NCBI RefSeq assembly: GCF_026212465.1
Contig: NC_080055.1
Location: forward strand, 23,371,305 to 23,435,304
Length of the DNA stretch: 64,000 nt
Origin: Amaranthus tricolor
Lineage: Eukaryota; Streptophyta; Magnoliopsida; Caryophyllales; Amaranthaceae
Direction of reading: 5' to 3'
Shown: one piece after another, positions 12,001-29,690 of the stretch
Numbering within the stretch: the first letter of the stretch is position 1
How the letters are laid out: each line of letters starts with the position of its first letter
Position numbers and translations under genes: made by a program
Notes under the pieces: generated by a model
The model's database searches: none
What the model was told of the DNA's origin: nothing
What the model saw: only the letters and a program-made list of their open reading frames with translations

Positions 12001-14363
12001 AGACGTTGATACATGGATGCTTATTCTTTTTGATCATTTTTATCTATTTAACTTTGGTGTGGAAAGATACTTCGTTTGATTAGGTGTAGGGTTAGAGAGA
12101 AGGGAAACAAAGCAAAGAGAGGGTTCTCATTTAAGCTTGGAGTTAAATTTTATTCTAGTTACTTCTATTTGATACCAGCGTGCTGCATTATAGAAATACT
12201 GAACTGAATGATGAAATTATTATATATATGGTGAGTTGGATTGAGTTTTTGAAATAATATAAGGGGAAACTATCATACTCTGACTACAAAAGTAAAGTTA
12301 GTAAATCTCTAAGGTATAATTGCATAAAGCCTTGAGCACGAAGCCAGCAGAGTTCAAAATGAGCTTCATTAAATAAGGCTGAGTATAGATTAAAGAAGTA
12401 AAACTGAAACGTAGAAAGACCGGTAAAATGCTTGACAGAGTTTTTGACTTGTTTATGCGAGAGATGAAATTATTCTCTGTTCCAACATAGTATAAAGAGC
12501 ATGTAATTCAACATAAATTCTGTGGAGAGAAGCACAAGGGAATTCAGTTTTTCCTGGAATCTGGATTATCGTAATAGTACGTTTGACAATAAAATGACCC
12601 TAATTAAAAAATGGAGGCAGTGCACAAAATATCTTAGGACTTTTTAGCACGGCTGTGCAAAGCAACACAGGTAGGCTGTTATTTTGTTTTTTGTCAGATG
12701 ATTTCTGTCTCGGTTTTCTTTCTTGTTGGGAAGCAAAGGGGTTGTTAGGGGTAGTTCTAAGAGTATACTACTAGATCTATATCTAATCACACTGTTCCTT
12801 TGAAGCGACTCAATTTGGTACACTCAAGAGCATGAGTGTCATTTCATAGTACTTTCACCCAAATAACTTTTGGTACTCAGAATATTTTCATAGTCCTAAA
12901 ACTTGGAGTAATATTCCCACATTAGCATGGATAATTTAGTTTGAATATTGGCGCATTGACTTCTGTGGATTATTTTATGCAACTTGGAGGCCTAGCTAGC
13001 CATGCCAAAGTATTGTCTCATCTGTTTTGTTACTTTCGTATATCTGTCTTTCTTTGGCTATATAAAGTTTTGTTTGTGAGGAACATAGTAGAGGGACATA
13101 TTGAATTGGATGTTAAAACAGGTTTATAAAGATCTCTGGATAGCTGTATAGGAATCAGGAGTGAAAATTTGGCATGCATTTTGGTTTTTTCCTGATACAA
13201 AACTGGACGAAAATTGATTCAATTTTTTAGTCCAATTTGAACCACATTTAGACAAAAAGCAAACCATTTTAGGAAAAATCAAATCCAATCCAATCCAAAC
13301 CACTAACCAAATTAGAATCGTATCCTTGGCAAAGAAATTTGAATTTATTTGTTATGTATTAAGCTGAAAATATCATAAATCACATCTACCAACTAATAGA
13401 AAACCTTGACTAAATCATTCAACATCTTGTATATACATCTTCTGTCATTGATGAGACACTGGCTTCATTTGCTTAGCTTTTCCCCCATATTTTAAGCGTC
13501 TCTATGTATTGTTCACAATTTAATTGTGTATTCCATAATTTTGGATTAAGTTCTGGTTTCATGTCCTACTTGGAGATTATGAGAGTTTTCTATAGGAAGT
13601 ATTTTGTCGGGGTAAGGGAGGAGAGATATTGAGGTAGGTAATCATGTGGTGCTTTATAAATTTGTCAGGTTCTCATTTTTTCTACCTGTAACTGAAGGAA
13701 CATCGTTTATCGAATCTTCAGGATATCGATGTAGCTATTATTTCATATTATCCATTGTTCTTGAATGTGGTGCTAGGAGTCTGAACGTAAGTACCTGCCG
13801 AATTAATCTCAAACTAATAGCGATGTCCTCTTTCGTACTGTGCAGGTTCAGCTTGGGTAGTAGTGACTCGATCATTTGTGGAATACTGTATATGGGGATG
13901 GGATAATTTTCCAAGAACGATCTTGATGTATTTCACTAATTTTATTTCTTCTCCTGAAAGCTATTTTCATACTGTAATTTGTAACAATGACGAGTTCCGT
14001 AGTACTGCAATAGGCCATGATCTTCACTATATTGCATGGGACAATCCTCCAAAACAGCACCCTCGCATTTTGTCCATGAAGGATTTTGATCAAATGGTAA
14101 GGAGTGGTGCGGTGTTTGCTCGCAAATTCGGAAGAAACGATCCAGTTTTGGACAAGATTGATCAGGAGCTCTTAGGTCGCACACACAGATTCGCACCTGG
14201 TGCATGGTGTGTTGGGTACACTTCTAATGGAACTGACCCCTGCTCAATACGCGGTAACTATTTGGATTTTAAGCCAGGCCCTGGTGCTGCAAGGCTTCAG
14301 GAGCTTATGAACAAATTGTTGTCTGGTGAATTTCGGAGTAAGCAATGTTCTTCCAGTAGATAA
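6066..14363 (+). CDS. GT14 beta-glucuronosyltransferase-like protein (GlcAT14 family)
   Basis: Four exons can be joined with GT-AG junctions: 6066-6687, 9037-9115, 9187-9302 and 13846-14363, giving 444 residues. Residues about 22-44 form a single membrane anchor after a short basic N-terminus, as in type II Golgi enzymes. Family motifs are present: FAYLISG (96-102), NLSASDYPL (195-203), RARPIIVDPGLY in exon 3, and VVVTRSFVEYC and FHTVICNNDEF in exon 4, with a Cys-containing C-terminus (GAWCVGY, DPCSIRGNY). This is the plant branch of the core-2/I-branching family (CAZy GT14). Characterised Arabidopsis members add glucuronic acid to type II arabinogalactan, so a role in arabinogalactan-protein glycosylation in the Golgi is inferred. 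Length and exon structure look complete and no stops are seen. Intron 3 is 4.5 kb and contains a Stowaway MITE. Confidence 0.93.
10256..10472. mobile_element. Stowaway-like MITE in GT14 intron 3
   Basis: The left end CTACTTTGTCCCAGG and right end GGGATGGTGGGAG are imperfect inverted copies of the CTCCCTCCGTCCC-type Stowaway terminus, flanked by TA on both sides. The length is about 217 bp, within the family's usual range. It is non-coding. Confidence 0.6.
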
Positions 14364-16654
14364 CACGTTCCTTGTAAAGTTTTTTGTATTTTACATCCGC
14401 TAATACTCATTACAGATGCGTCCAAGATCTCTGTTGAATGAGCAATCAAAGGTATAAAAAGATCATCTTTTTGTTATGGGAAGAGCTTTGTCTATTATTT
14501 GAGTTCTTACCATATGTTGACACCATTTCAGTTTTCCATAGGAAAATCGATTTAAAGCTGTGTTTTTAGAATGATCGGCTTACACTGTAAGCTGTAAGGT
14601 TCCATATAGAACTTCCAATTCTGAGTGAATTATTGAGACATTGTTTAAGGTCGAGGTTATGTCCTCTCACCTTATTGTAAGCATAGTCATTCAAATCACA
14701 AATGAGCCTTGGTTTAATTATGCCGATGTTTGTGATTTTCTTATAGTTGGTGTATATAAGGGATATAAATATATCTTAGTGTAGAAGAATCTATAAAAGA
14801 GTTAACTATATATGATTTGAGATCTTAGAGAGAGAATTATTGTAAGCCATAGTAGGAGAGGGATTATTAGATTAAAAAAATCATAACATGAAGAATGAGT
14901 TGTTCGAAACTTGAAAAAGGAGAAAATGGGGTAGTTTGAAAATCATGTAGAAAGTGTTGGTCATGAAAAATTAAATCTCAGACACAACAATATGAAAGGT
15001 TGGATAGTACTATTCAATACTCATATTAGCTAGATGCATGTTTTAAGGAAGTATACTTGCTAAGAACATCATATTTAAGTGTCTTTGGTATGGAGTAGAG
15101 TGAATTTTTGAGAAATGTTTAGGGTGCGCACAAGTAAGGATAATGTCTTTTAAAAGGTTGAACAATACTACGTAGGTCATATCAACAAGTTAAATCTGTT
15201 TTAAAAGAACGTCCATGTGCTAATAATTCTGCAATTACGCGTGTCTGGTGTGGATTAGTCTTAATTAGAATAGGTGACTTTTTATGAAGTTTTAGCATGC
15301 ACCCGAGTATGGACAAAGTACATCAAAAAAAGTTGTGTGTTGATTTGTGGGGCTAATTCAAAACTCATGGGTAGTGCTATTGACCAAAACAAGGTTAAGT
15401 TATGGTGTTTTAGATGAAAGGACTCTTGTAGTTTTCAATAGGTCTATAACACTATGTTTGAATTGAAGAAAATAGAGGGAAATGAAGGGAAAGAAAATAA
15501 AGAGATGAAAATTTTTCAATCAAATAACTGAATGAAAGGGGAGGAAAATAGAAAGAAAAGAATTGGTGGGGAGAAGTCTCTTACATGTACTAAACAAATC
15601 CTTTCAATATTGAAAAGGTTTGGAAGAAAAAATCAATAAGCTACTTCCCCTTTTCCTTTCCTACCTAAAATGTTGAGCATGTTTCCTCCTATGCCTATTT
15701 TGAGGGGATGTTAGTATATACTTTCTCATATTCTAATCAAATATCTCATTTTCACTTAAGGCATATTCACGTCAAGAGCTATTCTTATGATTTCGTCTCT
15801 TAGTGAGATGACCTCAAAACAAGAAGCTCATATGCTAATAATTGTATTAATTGAGCTATTCACCCCATGTAAGAAAAACGTGTGTTGCATCCACATTTCT
15901 AATCCAAAGGACCTCATGTAAAGAGGTGGGTTAGATTATATAAATTATCTCTAGTGCTTCAGCCATAAGGGAAATTTTTGGTTAATATGGTTTTTTAACA
16001 TGGTAATAGAAGTTAACGTGATAGATATGTCATAGGCTTGAATCTCATTCACCTTAATTTCTAGTGAAATATTTAGCACTTTATATGGAAAGGACATGTG
16101 TTGAATCCTCATTCCTCCTTAAATATTTAACGTAGCATGTATTGCATCTACACTTTTAACTCAAAGAGCTTTCATGTGAACAAACGTGATAAAATATATC
16201 ATATCGTGGGGTATCAACCTTCCATCATACTTTTGATTGAATTGTGTCTAGACATGTATATTAAATCTCAATTCCATAGCAAAGTCATAGTTGTCATGGC
16301 TGATAGTGTTAAAGTGCTATTTAAGGGAGTTGCTTTTGCTCTATACCATCACAAGGGGCATACAACATCAAAGAAGTTTGTAGATACTCCACAACAAAGT
16401 AATGTTAATGTGTTGGGGAGGGTAAACATAGGCCTCTCCTTGAGACTATCCGAGCATTTTCATTTCAATTCAACAAACCTTTAAGAATTTGGGGAGATTA
16501 TATATACATTAACAGCAACCAGACAATGCATGTTTGAGAGCATTTGAATGTTTTGTGTAATGTTTTCACTCATAAATATTGCAAAATGAAATTTGAACCT
16601 AAAGCTAATCCTCGCATTTTCATTGCTTAGCCATTTGCGCAAAAGACTTACTGC
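14364..16654. other. Intergenic region without a recognisable gene
   Basis: The GT14 3' UTR presumably occupies the first few hundred bases. The rest is AT-rich sequence with no exon-like frames that I recognise. A 115-residue frame at 16137-16484 has no family features and was not accepted. Confidence 0.5.
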
Positions 16655-16963
16655 CCGTTTGACTAGAGGTACTAAATGGTGGTAATAGGAATGATTTTAT
16701 AGTGTAATATTTTATCAAAAGTTACATATCATTCCCATGGTGAAGAAACTTTTGGTTATAAAAAGTTTTTTTGTTTATAAATTTACATTACCACCTAATA
16801 CTATCTCTCCCAGTGATAACATATTGGAATGAATTTTATAAAGAAAATGAGATTATTGAAGTTGGACAAGTATAACCATCAAGGTAGCCAAGAGATTTTT
16901 CAACCAAAATTACCCTAATTTTATTCCAATTATCATTGTTTAATATCATCTACCAAACAAGCT
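16655..16963. mobile_element. Possible MITE with imperfect inverted ends
   Basis: The left edge (GTTTGACTAGAGGTACTAAA, then GGTAATAGGAATGATTTTA) resembles the reverse complement of the right edge (GTTTGGTAGATGATATTAAA, then GATAATTGGAATAAAATTA). No clear target duplication was found. Confidence 0.35.
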
Positions 16964-17222
16964 AGTCACAAACACAATCTATATAACCATCTATAATGAC
17001 TTCCTATGTCTATATTAAATCTTTTCACACCTTGTAACAAAGGTGTATTAAATAAGTACGTTTTGTCCAATGATATAGTTCAATGGTACTCTAGTGTCTT
17101 AACTTGTTGCCTAGTAAAATGACTAATAATAGGAAACTTATATTAGATTATTCCTTTTTAGTATGCACTACACTTGGGTTACTATATATGGAATTTACCT
17201 GAAATTGCTGATATTATTACTA

Positions 17223-17448
17223 CTCCCTTCATCTTATATAAAATGTGACTTTTTAAAAATGATAAAAACTAAAGAAACATTATTTATAAAATATTTTTTG
17301 AATATATGTGTAAATTTGCTAATATATATATATATATATATATATATCATATTTTCATAAATGATATTATATAATAATTATAAACATAATAATTATTTTG
17401 AAACTTCTACAAGAGAAAATTTTTCCATATTATATGAAACGGAGGGAG
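17223..17448. mobile_element. Stowaway MITE
   Basis: Termini CTCCCTTCATCTTATATAAA and the inverted right end ATATGAAACGGAGGGAG are flanked by TA dinucleotides (17221-17222 and 17449-17450). The interior is AT-rich with a short (TA)n run near 17320. The 226-bp length fits Stowaway. Confidence 0.8.
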
Positions 17449-17866
17449 TAATACATTAGTATTTCTAATCTTATATTCTGTTGTAGCTGCAAGTGCAACC
17501 TTCCTAACCAAATGATGAAAATTTGTTATACTAGTACAAAACACTATTACTTAATATAAAACTTATAAATACTTTTTTTATCAAAAAATTAACTCAAATA
17601 AATATTAATCCTACATCGTCATCACATCTCTTTCATAACTAAAATATGTTGTTCTATCACATAAATTCTTCACTTATTATTTATTTGATATTAAATATTA
17701 ATTTTAAAGACAAGTTAATGAGATTCAAATCTATAGTTTATAATATACTTAAAAGGGCATAGCCAAATAGTAAAACTATGTAATGGTTTTCGAAATCCTA
17801 TTCCTCGTATACTTTTTTTAAAAACAAAACTTAAAAATAAGTAATTAAATTAAAAATAAATAAATA

Positions 17867-18126
17867 CTTTCTCAATTCTAAAATACTTGCACCAAATACA
17901 TTTTTGCGCAATCTAATGTATTTGTCGAATCGTTTATATCTAGAGTTATACATAATTAAAAATTATAAAAATTTGATGTTATGAAAATATATGATGAGAT
18001 AAATAAAACAAGACCCTATATGACTATGTTTTTTTCTCGTATAATAGCCAAAATATATAACTTACCATAGAATAATGAATAGTACATATAAAAGTTTATT
18101 TGGTGCAAATAATATGGAACGGAGAA
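17867..18126. mobile_element. Diverged Stowaway-like MITE upstream of the SWEET gene
   Basis: The left end carries AAATACTTGCACCAAATA. The right end carries the inverted counterpart TTTGGTGCAAATAATATGG followed by AACGGAGAA. It ends about 270 bp before the SWEET start codon and so may sit in its promoter. Confidence 0.55.
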
Positions 18127-18233
18127 TTTATAAACTATGAGCTAAACTAAATTCAAAAGTAAATAAAAGAGTGGTAAAACTAAATAGGAGTATTTATAAT
18201 CAGGTCGTTTATAAGAACTTCTTATAATTTCAT

Positions 18234-18246
18234 TCTATAAATTTAT
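18234..18246 (+). promoter_or_regulatory. Candidate TATA element of the SWEET gene
   Basis: CTATAAATTTATA lies about 150 bp before the ATG and precedes a CT-rich stretch (18290-18350) of the kind found in plant 5' leaders. Assignment rests on position and motif only. Confidence 0.35.
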
Positions 18247-18395
18247 ATTACCCTCATTAATTCACTTTTGAACTTCATTTTGAGCATTTTCTTCTCTCTA
18301 TCTCTTCACGCACACTTTCTCACTCTTCACGCTTTCTCTCTTTTGCTTCGAACTTGTGAAGAATTTGCTGTTCTGTTAAAGCTCCGAGCAATATC

Positions 18396-23781
<5,386 letters not shown>

Positions 23782-24320
23782 GATCATACAATAATGATCA
23801 AGCTTCCCTGCACATCTGTTCTATATACGTACATCAAAGGATGAAGCTAATGATTTTGTTAAACAATAACATGCACCATAACCCTAATTCCAAAATAAAG
23901 TTTTGTTAGATTTCCTAAAGCGGTTTTTTGGGGGGATCTATGTTAATGTGATGAACTGATTATAGCTTAATTTCTAAATTCCTATGTCCATCGTTATAAT
24001 GTTATTAGCATTCTTTTCTTTATATGAACTCCGTATAGTGCTTACAAGAATGCAGATTTATCATTTTTCTAAGCATCGTTCATCCTTAATATGATTTTAA
24101 TTATTCGGGCTGGGTCATATTTTTTTGGGTTTATTGGGTCAATTGTGAACAACATTAATTACACAAATAATTGTTCTATGAAACGGTCTCACCAAGAGAT
24201 GCACCTCTTACATATGTTAAATAGTCCATCTAATATACATAATATGATAATATATACTCTTTATTTGAGATCGTTTCATCAAGAGACAGTCTCAAACAAG
24301 AGTAAGCTCCTCTAAAATGT
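23782..24320. other. SWEET 3' flank
   Basis: This stretch contains the presumed 3' UTR with AATAAA at 23894-23899. Near 24175-24300 is a sequence with repeated GAGAC/GTCTC motifs (ACGGTCTCACCAAGAGA and CAAGAGACAGTCTCA) like those in the MITE at 57039. No gene was seen. Confidence 0.45.
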
Positions 24321-24321
24321 A

Positions 24322-24574
24322 CTCCCTTCGATTCATTGAAAATGGGACATTTACTTTTGATACTATTCACTTATTACTCTTAATTTATATTTTATTCTTA
24401 ATTTATAAATTAAAACATAGTCAAGTGAGATTTTTTTTGATTCGTCTCAATGCAAAGATTATAATATTCACTTTTTATAATATTTCGTTATGTATATTTA
24501 GAGATATTTAGCTTTAAATAATTACATTGAATAGTATATAAAATAAATATCCCATTTTCTATATTTCGAGCGAG
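24322..24574. mobile_element. Stowaway MITE downstream of SWEET
   Basis: The left end CTCCCTTCGATTCATTG and right end TATATTTCGAGCGAG are diverged inverted copies, with subterminal AAAATGGGACATT and its counterpart ATATCCCATTTT. TA dinucleotides flank both sides. Confidence 0.65.
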
Positions 24575-25322
24575 TATTCATCTAGTTGATTGTTGAATTC
24601 AATTTATTAAATTTTCTATGCAGTGTGTTGATTGACATTAGGGCATTTCTATACATAGTTATCATTTTCAAATTTGTAGTTACCCTTATAACACTCTTGT
24701 CATGTCATTTAAAATTAATCTGTAACTTTTTTTTTTTTGAGATGAAATTAATCAGTAACTTAAATATTATTGTTATGTGTTTTATTTTAATATACGACAG
24801 ATGTATAGATGTTATTGCACGATTACAGATCAATTCTCAAGGAAGCAAGATTAATGTTTACTTTTGTTTAAATAACTACTTAAGAAATAAGAAGTTTTAG
24901 GTTGTTTTAATTCTAGATGCAAAAAAAAAAAAAAAAATTCAATAAAATATCAATAAGATTAAAGTTTAGGACAATGGAATTTTCCACTAATAGCATATGA
25001 TTATTTCAACAAGAATTGCAATTTACTTTATTAAATTAGTTTACCAAAGAAACTCAATTATTCTTTTTCGGGGTGATAATCAACTTAAATCGAATTAAAT
25101 AGATTTTTGACTTTCGCATTTCCATTGATTAACATGGCCAGACTAACTAATTATTACTAAATCTCAAATTTCATATGTTGATTAAGAAAGACATTGACTT
25201 GCATTATCATTCAAGACTAATAATATTCTCATTCTTAACTTTCGCAATTTTAGTTTGGAGAATTTAAAACAATTTGACTCGAATAATAATTTTTATAATT
25301 TAATCAAACTATTTAATATTAT
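24575..25322. other. AT-rich spacer
   Basis: No exon-like frame or recognisable repeat end was seen. It contains an A-run near 24920. A 104-residue frame at 24586-24900 is low-complexity hydrophobic translation of AT-rich DNA. Confidence 0.4.
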
Positions 25323-25877
25323 TGTTGTGCGACAGCGGAAGCAAGGTCGATGAACAATAATGAAACAATAAGAAATGCAATGCAAACAATAAGAAAATGA
25401 CACGAGAGATTTAACGTGGTTCACTATCAATGTGATAGCTACGTCCACCGGCACCGAGATCAATTATTTTCACTATGATCGCAAAGATTTTACAAGATGA
25501 ATTACATTCACACTCACAAATTATAATGACTCTCTTGTGATGTCTCTCAATTTGTGAATCATGAATCCCTAGTGCTAACAAGAGGGGGTATATATAATAG
25601 AACCATCTTGATAGACAACTTGGGGTCTAAGTAACCACAAATAACCGACCACAAATAAAGGTAACCGTCCCAAAAGAAACCGCAATTACGCGAGCTGTGA
25701 AAAGAAACAGCAATTACGCGAGCCGTGTAAAACTACACGAGCCGCGAAGTGGAAACAGAACGCACTCTGCGCCCCGCGGACTGAGGCAGCAGCCTCTTCG
25801 CGCCCCGCGGAGGTCCTCTTTGACCCATACTCATCTACTTCAATGATGCTTGCTAGTTTGAGTCACCATTAACAACA
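25323..25877 (-). mobile_element. Ty1-copia LTR (3' LTR, minus orientation)
   Basis: Read on the minus strand, the segment starts TGTTGTTAATGGTGACTC after a purine-rich tract (AGGTGGAGATTG at about 25878-25889) and ends TGTCGCACAACA. This is the usual TG...CA LTR form with a polypurine tract. A TATA-like run (TATATATA, about 25588) falls inside. Together with the pol remnant next to it, this is the 3' end of a copia element. The matching 5' LTR is not in the window, so no target duplication can be checked. Confidence 0.75.
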
Positions 25878-26283
25878 ATCTCCACCTGACGAAAACTCGT
25901 ATTCAGCAAATGATTTCATCAACACATAGTGAACATATCTCAAGCCAAAACTCGATGTAAAGCTCATGCATAAGCCATACATCCCGATAAGTCTTGAACC
26001 AAGACTCATCCCGACAAGTCTCTAACCAAGACCTATCACATACTTGTCTTTGAGTATAACAGATCATAATGCTCCACCTGCATCACAAGCCCCGGGCAAG
26101 CTCCACCTTAAGGCTAACAAGCCTACAACAGGAGCTCCCCAACACCGCCCCTAAGGGCCTACTACATCACATAGTAATCAATATTTAGCAAGTCTAAGCA
26201 ATGTTAAACTTACTAAATGGAATAGACTTAGTAAAGAAATCAGCTGGGTTGTCAGCGGTCCCGATAAAAACATTATGTGGTGA
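25878..26283 (-). pseudogene. Copia RNase H C-terminal remnant plus 3' untranslated region
   Basis: On the minus strand from about 26283 the frame reads IGTADNPADFFTKSIPFSKF, the conserved end of copia reverse transcriptase/RNase H polyproteins. A stop follows, then about 300 bp of non-coding sequence leading to the polypurine tract. The rest of pol is missing: at about 26277-26283 the sequence switches to plus-strand LINE sequence. Confidence 0.75.
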
Positions 26284-26642
26284 AACAAAAAACAGCATCC
26301 CAGGAATCAAAGGGAGCAGATATACCAGAAACCTCAGGTAACAACAAACCCCACCCAAGATCAAGCAGCCCGATAAAAAGCCTTGGGGAGGTCACAACCA
26401 CCAATCCCTTTTCTGTCCTAGATCTGGATTCTCCTGTAGATGTAACACCCAAATTTCCTCCCGTCCTTTACGGTTTTGGTTTCGTTAAGGGGTCAGAAAT
26501 TCTGTACCTGTAACACCCCAGAATTTCCGACCCCTTAACGAAACCAAAACCGTAAAGGACGGGAGGAAATTCGGGTGTTACAGTAGAGGAAACTGAAGTC
26601 TCTAAACTACCAATAAAAGCGTTGGGGCTTACCCATCGAAGA
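26284..26642 (+). pseudogene. L1 LINE ORF1 tail, interrupted
   Basis: A hydrophilic frame (KGADIPETSGNNKPHPRSSS, then TTNPFSVLD) resembles the variable C-terminal part of plant L1 ORF1 just before ORF2. It is broken at 26441 by a 142-bp palindromic insertion and resumes at 26583 (EETEVSKLPIKALG), ending two bases before the ORF2 start. No zinc knuckle remains in the preserved piece. Confidence 0.55.
26441..26582. mobile_element. 142-bp inverted-dimer insertion with 5-bp target duplication
   Basis: The insertion starts TGTAACACCC and ends GGGTGTTACA, and is flanked by GTAGA on both sides (26436-26440 and 26583-26587). Arm 1 (26441-26504, 64 bp) is repeated in inverted orientation in arm 2 (26509-26582, 74 bp) with only two mismatches over 64 bp, separated by TACC. 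Arm 2 alone also has TGTAACACCC-type ends at both its termini, so each arm looks like a complete or nearly complete unit. TG...CA ends and a 5-bp duplication are retrovirus/LTR-integrase-like, but the size and palindromy are not those of a normal LTR. The class is unresolved. Confidence 0.75.
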
Positions 26643-26644
26643 TA

Positions 26645-29600
26645 ATGAATAATATCCTTACATGGAATGTGAGGGGGCTAAATAAGGCTCGCAAACAAAT
26701 TGAAGTGGTGCGTTTCATCTCCAATCACAACATTAGCCTGTTTAGCCTCCTCGAAACTAAGGTAAAGAGGCAAGGACTCGATACCCTTTATCAAAGACTG
26801 TGCCCCACTTGGTGCTTCACTCACAATCTAGCATGGCATAAGGGGGGACGGATTATTGTGGCATGAAAAAGCGATGAACTCAGAGTAGATATCAAACATT
26901 ATAACAGCCGAAATATTCATGTAGAAGTAACACCCCTAGTTGAAGAAAAACTCCATTGTTCCTTTGTGTATGGTGCAAGTGATAAGAAAGGAAGAGAGGA
27001 AATGTTCGAATAACTGGGCTGCATAAAAACATTATACGATAGGACCGTGGCTAGTCATGGGCGACTTCAACTGCATTGTAAACATTGATGAAAGAATGGG
27101 TCAAAGACCACGCCATCATGAACTAGAGCCCTTAAGGAGGTGCATGGAAGATTGTGAACTTCATGATTTCAAAGCATTGGGAGATTTTTCACTTTGTCTA
27201 ACAAGTAGGATGGTGCGTCGAGAGTCCTAAGCAAAATAGACTGGGTAATGGGCAACCACACATGGGAAAGTACATTCCCCACATCTGAAGTTGCGTTCCT
27301 TCCGGAAGGTGACTTTGACCATACCCTAATGATTGTTCACTTCTTCAAGCAGTATAGAAGATCGAAACCATTCAAATTCTTCAACCATTGAGGAAAGAGA
27401 GAGGACTTCCTCGAATCCATTCAGGGAATCTGGAGCACACACAAACAAAGCTCCCATTGGCACCGAATCATTCAAAACCTAAAGTCAATTAGAACCCAAT
27501 GCAAGCACAGGTTCAAGAAGGATGAACAAGCAGCAATGACCCAAGCGGAGATTAACCTTCTCAAAGCCCAAGAGGAGGTACATAATCATCCATACAACAT
27601 ACATTTTATTAATGTTGAATGCTCTATGGCAGAAATTCTAAAAAAGGCCAAGGAAGAAAGGGACTCAACTCTTCGGCAAAAGCTAAGATTAATTGACTGA
27701 CAATGGGTGACGATGACACGAAGTTCTTCCACCAGTCCATTAAACACAAGCAACGGGAAAACACCATTAATGTGCTCCACCTAGGAAATGAGATCACGAG
27801 CAATCAGTCCAAGATCAAACAGATATTCCAAGAATACTACACGGATCTCTTGTGTAATGACATCAAAGACAGACGGCTTATCAATATGAATATCATCCAG
27901 AATAGCCCAGTGCTCACGGAGGACCAGCAAAACCTACTCACACTTTCGTTCTCAGGGGAGGATATTAGGAAGGCGTTATGGAGCATTCTTGAGGATAAAG
28001 CTCCTGGCATTGATGGTTTCAATAGTGGCTTCTACAAAGCCGCATGGCCGGTAATAGGTACTGATGTGATTGGGGCAGTCCAAGAGTTCTTTGAAACGAG
28101 GTTTCTTCCCCAGGAATGGAATGAAACAACCATCACTCTGATTCCCAAAACTCAATGCCCTAAGGGCCTAGGGGAACAACCGTCCCATCTCATGCTGCAA
28201 TATCATCTATAAATGTATATCTAAACTCATCTGCAGCAAGCTCAAATTAGTATTGGGTTCTATCATAAGCCCTAACCAAGGAGCTTTTGTTGAAGGTCGC
28301 AACATCCTCCACAACATTTTGCTATGCCAAGACATGGTGAAACACTATGGTAGGAAATACTGCATGCCTAGCTGCCTCCTCAAGATGGACCGCGGCAAAG
28401 CGTATGACACCTTGAATTGGGACTTCCTGAAGGACATGTTGATTTCCCTCAACTTCCCCAACCGGTTCATCAAAATCGTCATGGCCTGTGTTACCTCCAC
28501 CCAGTACTCCCTTTTGTTGAATGGCTCATTTCTGGAGCCCTTCAAGGCTTAGCGTGGTGTGCGTCAAGGAGATCCTATGTCCCTTCTTCTATTTGTTATC
28601 GGCATGGAATACCTTTCAAGAATTCTCAAAGCAGCAGGAGACGTAGAAGGGTTTTGTTTTGACCCAAGATGTTCTAAAATGAAACTAAACCACCTTATTT
28701 TTGTAGATGACTTAATGATGTTTTTCAAAAGGGAAATACAATCTATCATGATCCTTCGTCACGGACTGGAGATGTTTTCGACCAGTTCAGGTCTTTTTGC
28801 CAACAACTCCAAATCAGGAATCTACCTTGCCAGGGTAAGCAATGAATTCAAAACTCATGTAGCTAGCGTCCTGGACTTTACAGCTGAAAGCCTCCCTGTC
28901 AAGTACCTAGGTGTGCCTCTCACATCCAAGCGGTACATAGCCGTGGACTGCGAATATGTAGTGGACAAGATGACCAGCAGGATACGAACTTGGTTTGCAA
29001 GGAAACTTTCCTACACAGCCCGCCTCCAGCTAGTAAACTCCATTCTCATGAGCATCTCAAATTGCTGGAGTCAAACAGTCATCCTCCCCAAGAAAGTATT
29101 GAAGCAAATTAATGTAGTTTGTAGATCCTACCTTTGGCATGGAGAAGCGGATTGTAGCTTTCCAGGGAATGTGAATTGGGAAAGGTCTGCAGGCCGAAAA
29201 AAGAAGGTGGTTTGGGTATCTGCAATCTACAACTCTGGAACCTGACAGCTGTGGGGAAAATAGCATGGCACATAAGTACCATGCAGGACTCTTTGTGGGT
29301 TAAATGGGTGCATGGAGTATATATGAAATGTAGGAGATGGGACCTCTTCAATGCCCCTGCAATAGCAAGCTGGGTAATCAAGAAGCTATGTATTGTAAAG
29401 GAGACTTTGAGTGATTGGATGCAGGCCCCGAGCTACTCCATAAAAGCAGTATACAGGGATTTGCTGGGCCCTCAAGGTAGAGTCTCGTGGGCTAATGCAA
29501 CATGGAATGGAGCCACGATCCCGAAAAGTCGTTTTGTAATTTGGTTGGCTTGCCAAGATAGACTGAAAACAAAGCAAAAGCTCATGACAATGGGAGTGGT

Positions 29601-29690
29601 GGACGAAGACACCTGTCCCATCTCTGGCACACAAACCGAAACAAGGGATCACCTATACTTCAAGTGTGAATTGAGCAGACAATGATTTTT
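26645..29690 (+). pseudogene. L1-type LINE ORF2 (endonuclease, reverse transcriptase, zf-RVT), decayed
   Basis: Domains appear in order. The AP endonuclease begins NILTWNVRGLN (26648), with SLLETK and, after stops and frame changes, WLVMGDFNCIV (about 27050). The reverse transcriptase follows, with DDDTKFFH (27706), APGIDGFNSGFYK, NQGAFVEGRNI, KMDRGKAYDTLNWDF, RQGDPMSLLLFVI and the catalytic FVDDLMMFF (28700). Then come VKYLGVPLT and a zf-RVT module (FVIWLACQDRLKT, then DHLYFKCE, ending 29685). Several in-frame stops (for example near 26865, 28210 and 28552) and frame shifts make it non-functional. The 3' end is truncated, with no poly(A) tail next to it. Normally this protein nicks DNA and copies the element RNA at the nick. 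Confidence 0.88.

Noticed and set aside
13872..14205. Minus-strand ORFs over GT14 exon 4
   Set aside because: Shadows of a well-supported plus-strand exon.
16137..16484. 115-residue ORF between GT14 and SWEET
   Set aside because: No recognisable domain, no exon structure, and composition of translated AT-rich spacer.
24586..24900. 104-residue hydrophobic ORF
   Set aside because: Low-complexity Leu/Ile/Phe/Tyr content expected from AT-rich non-coding DNA.
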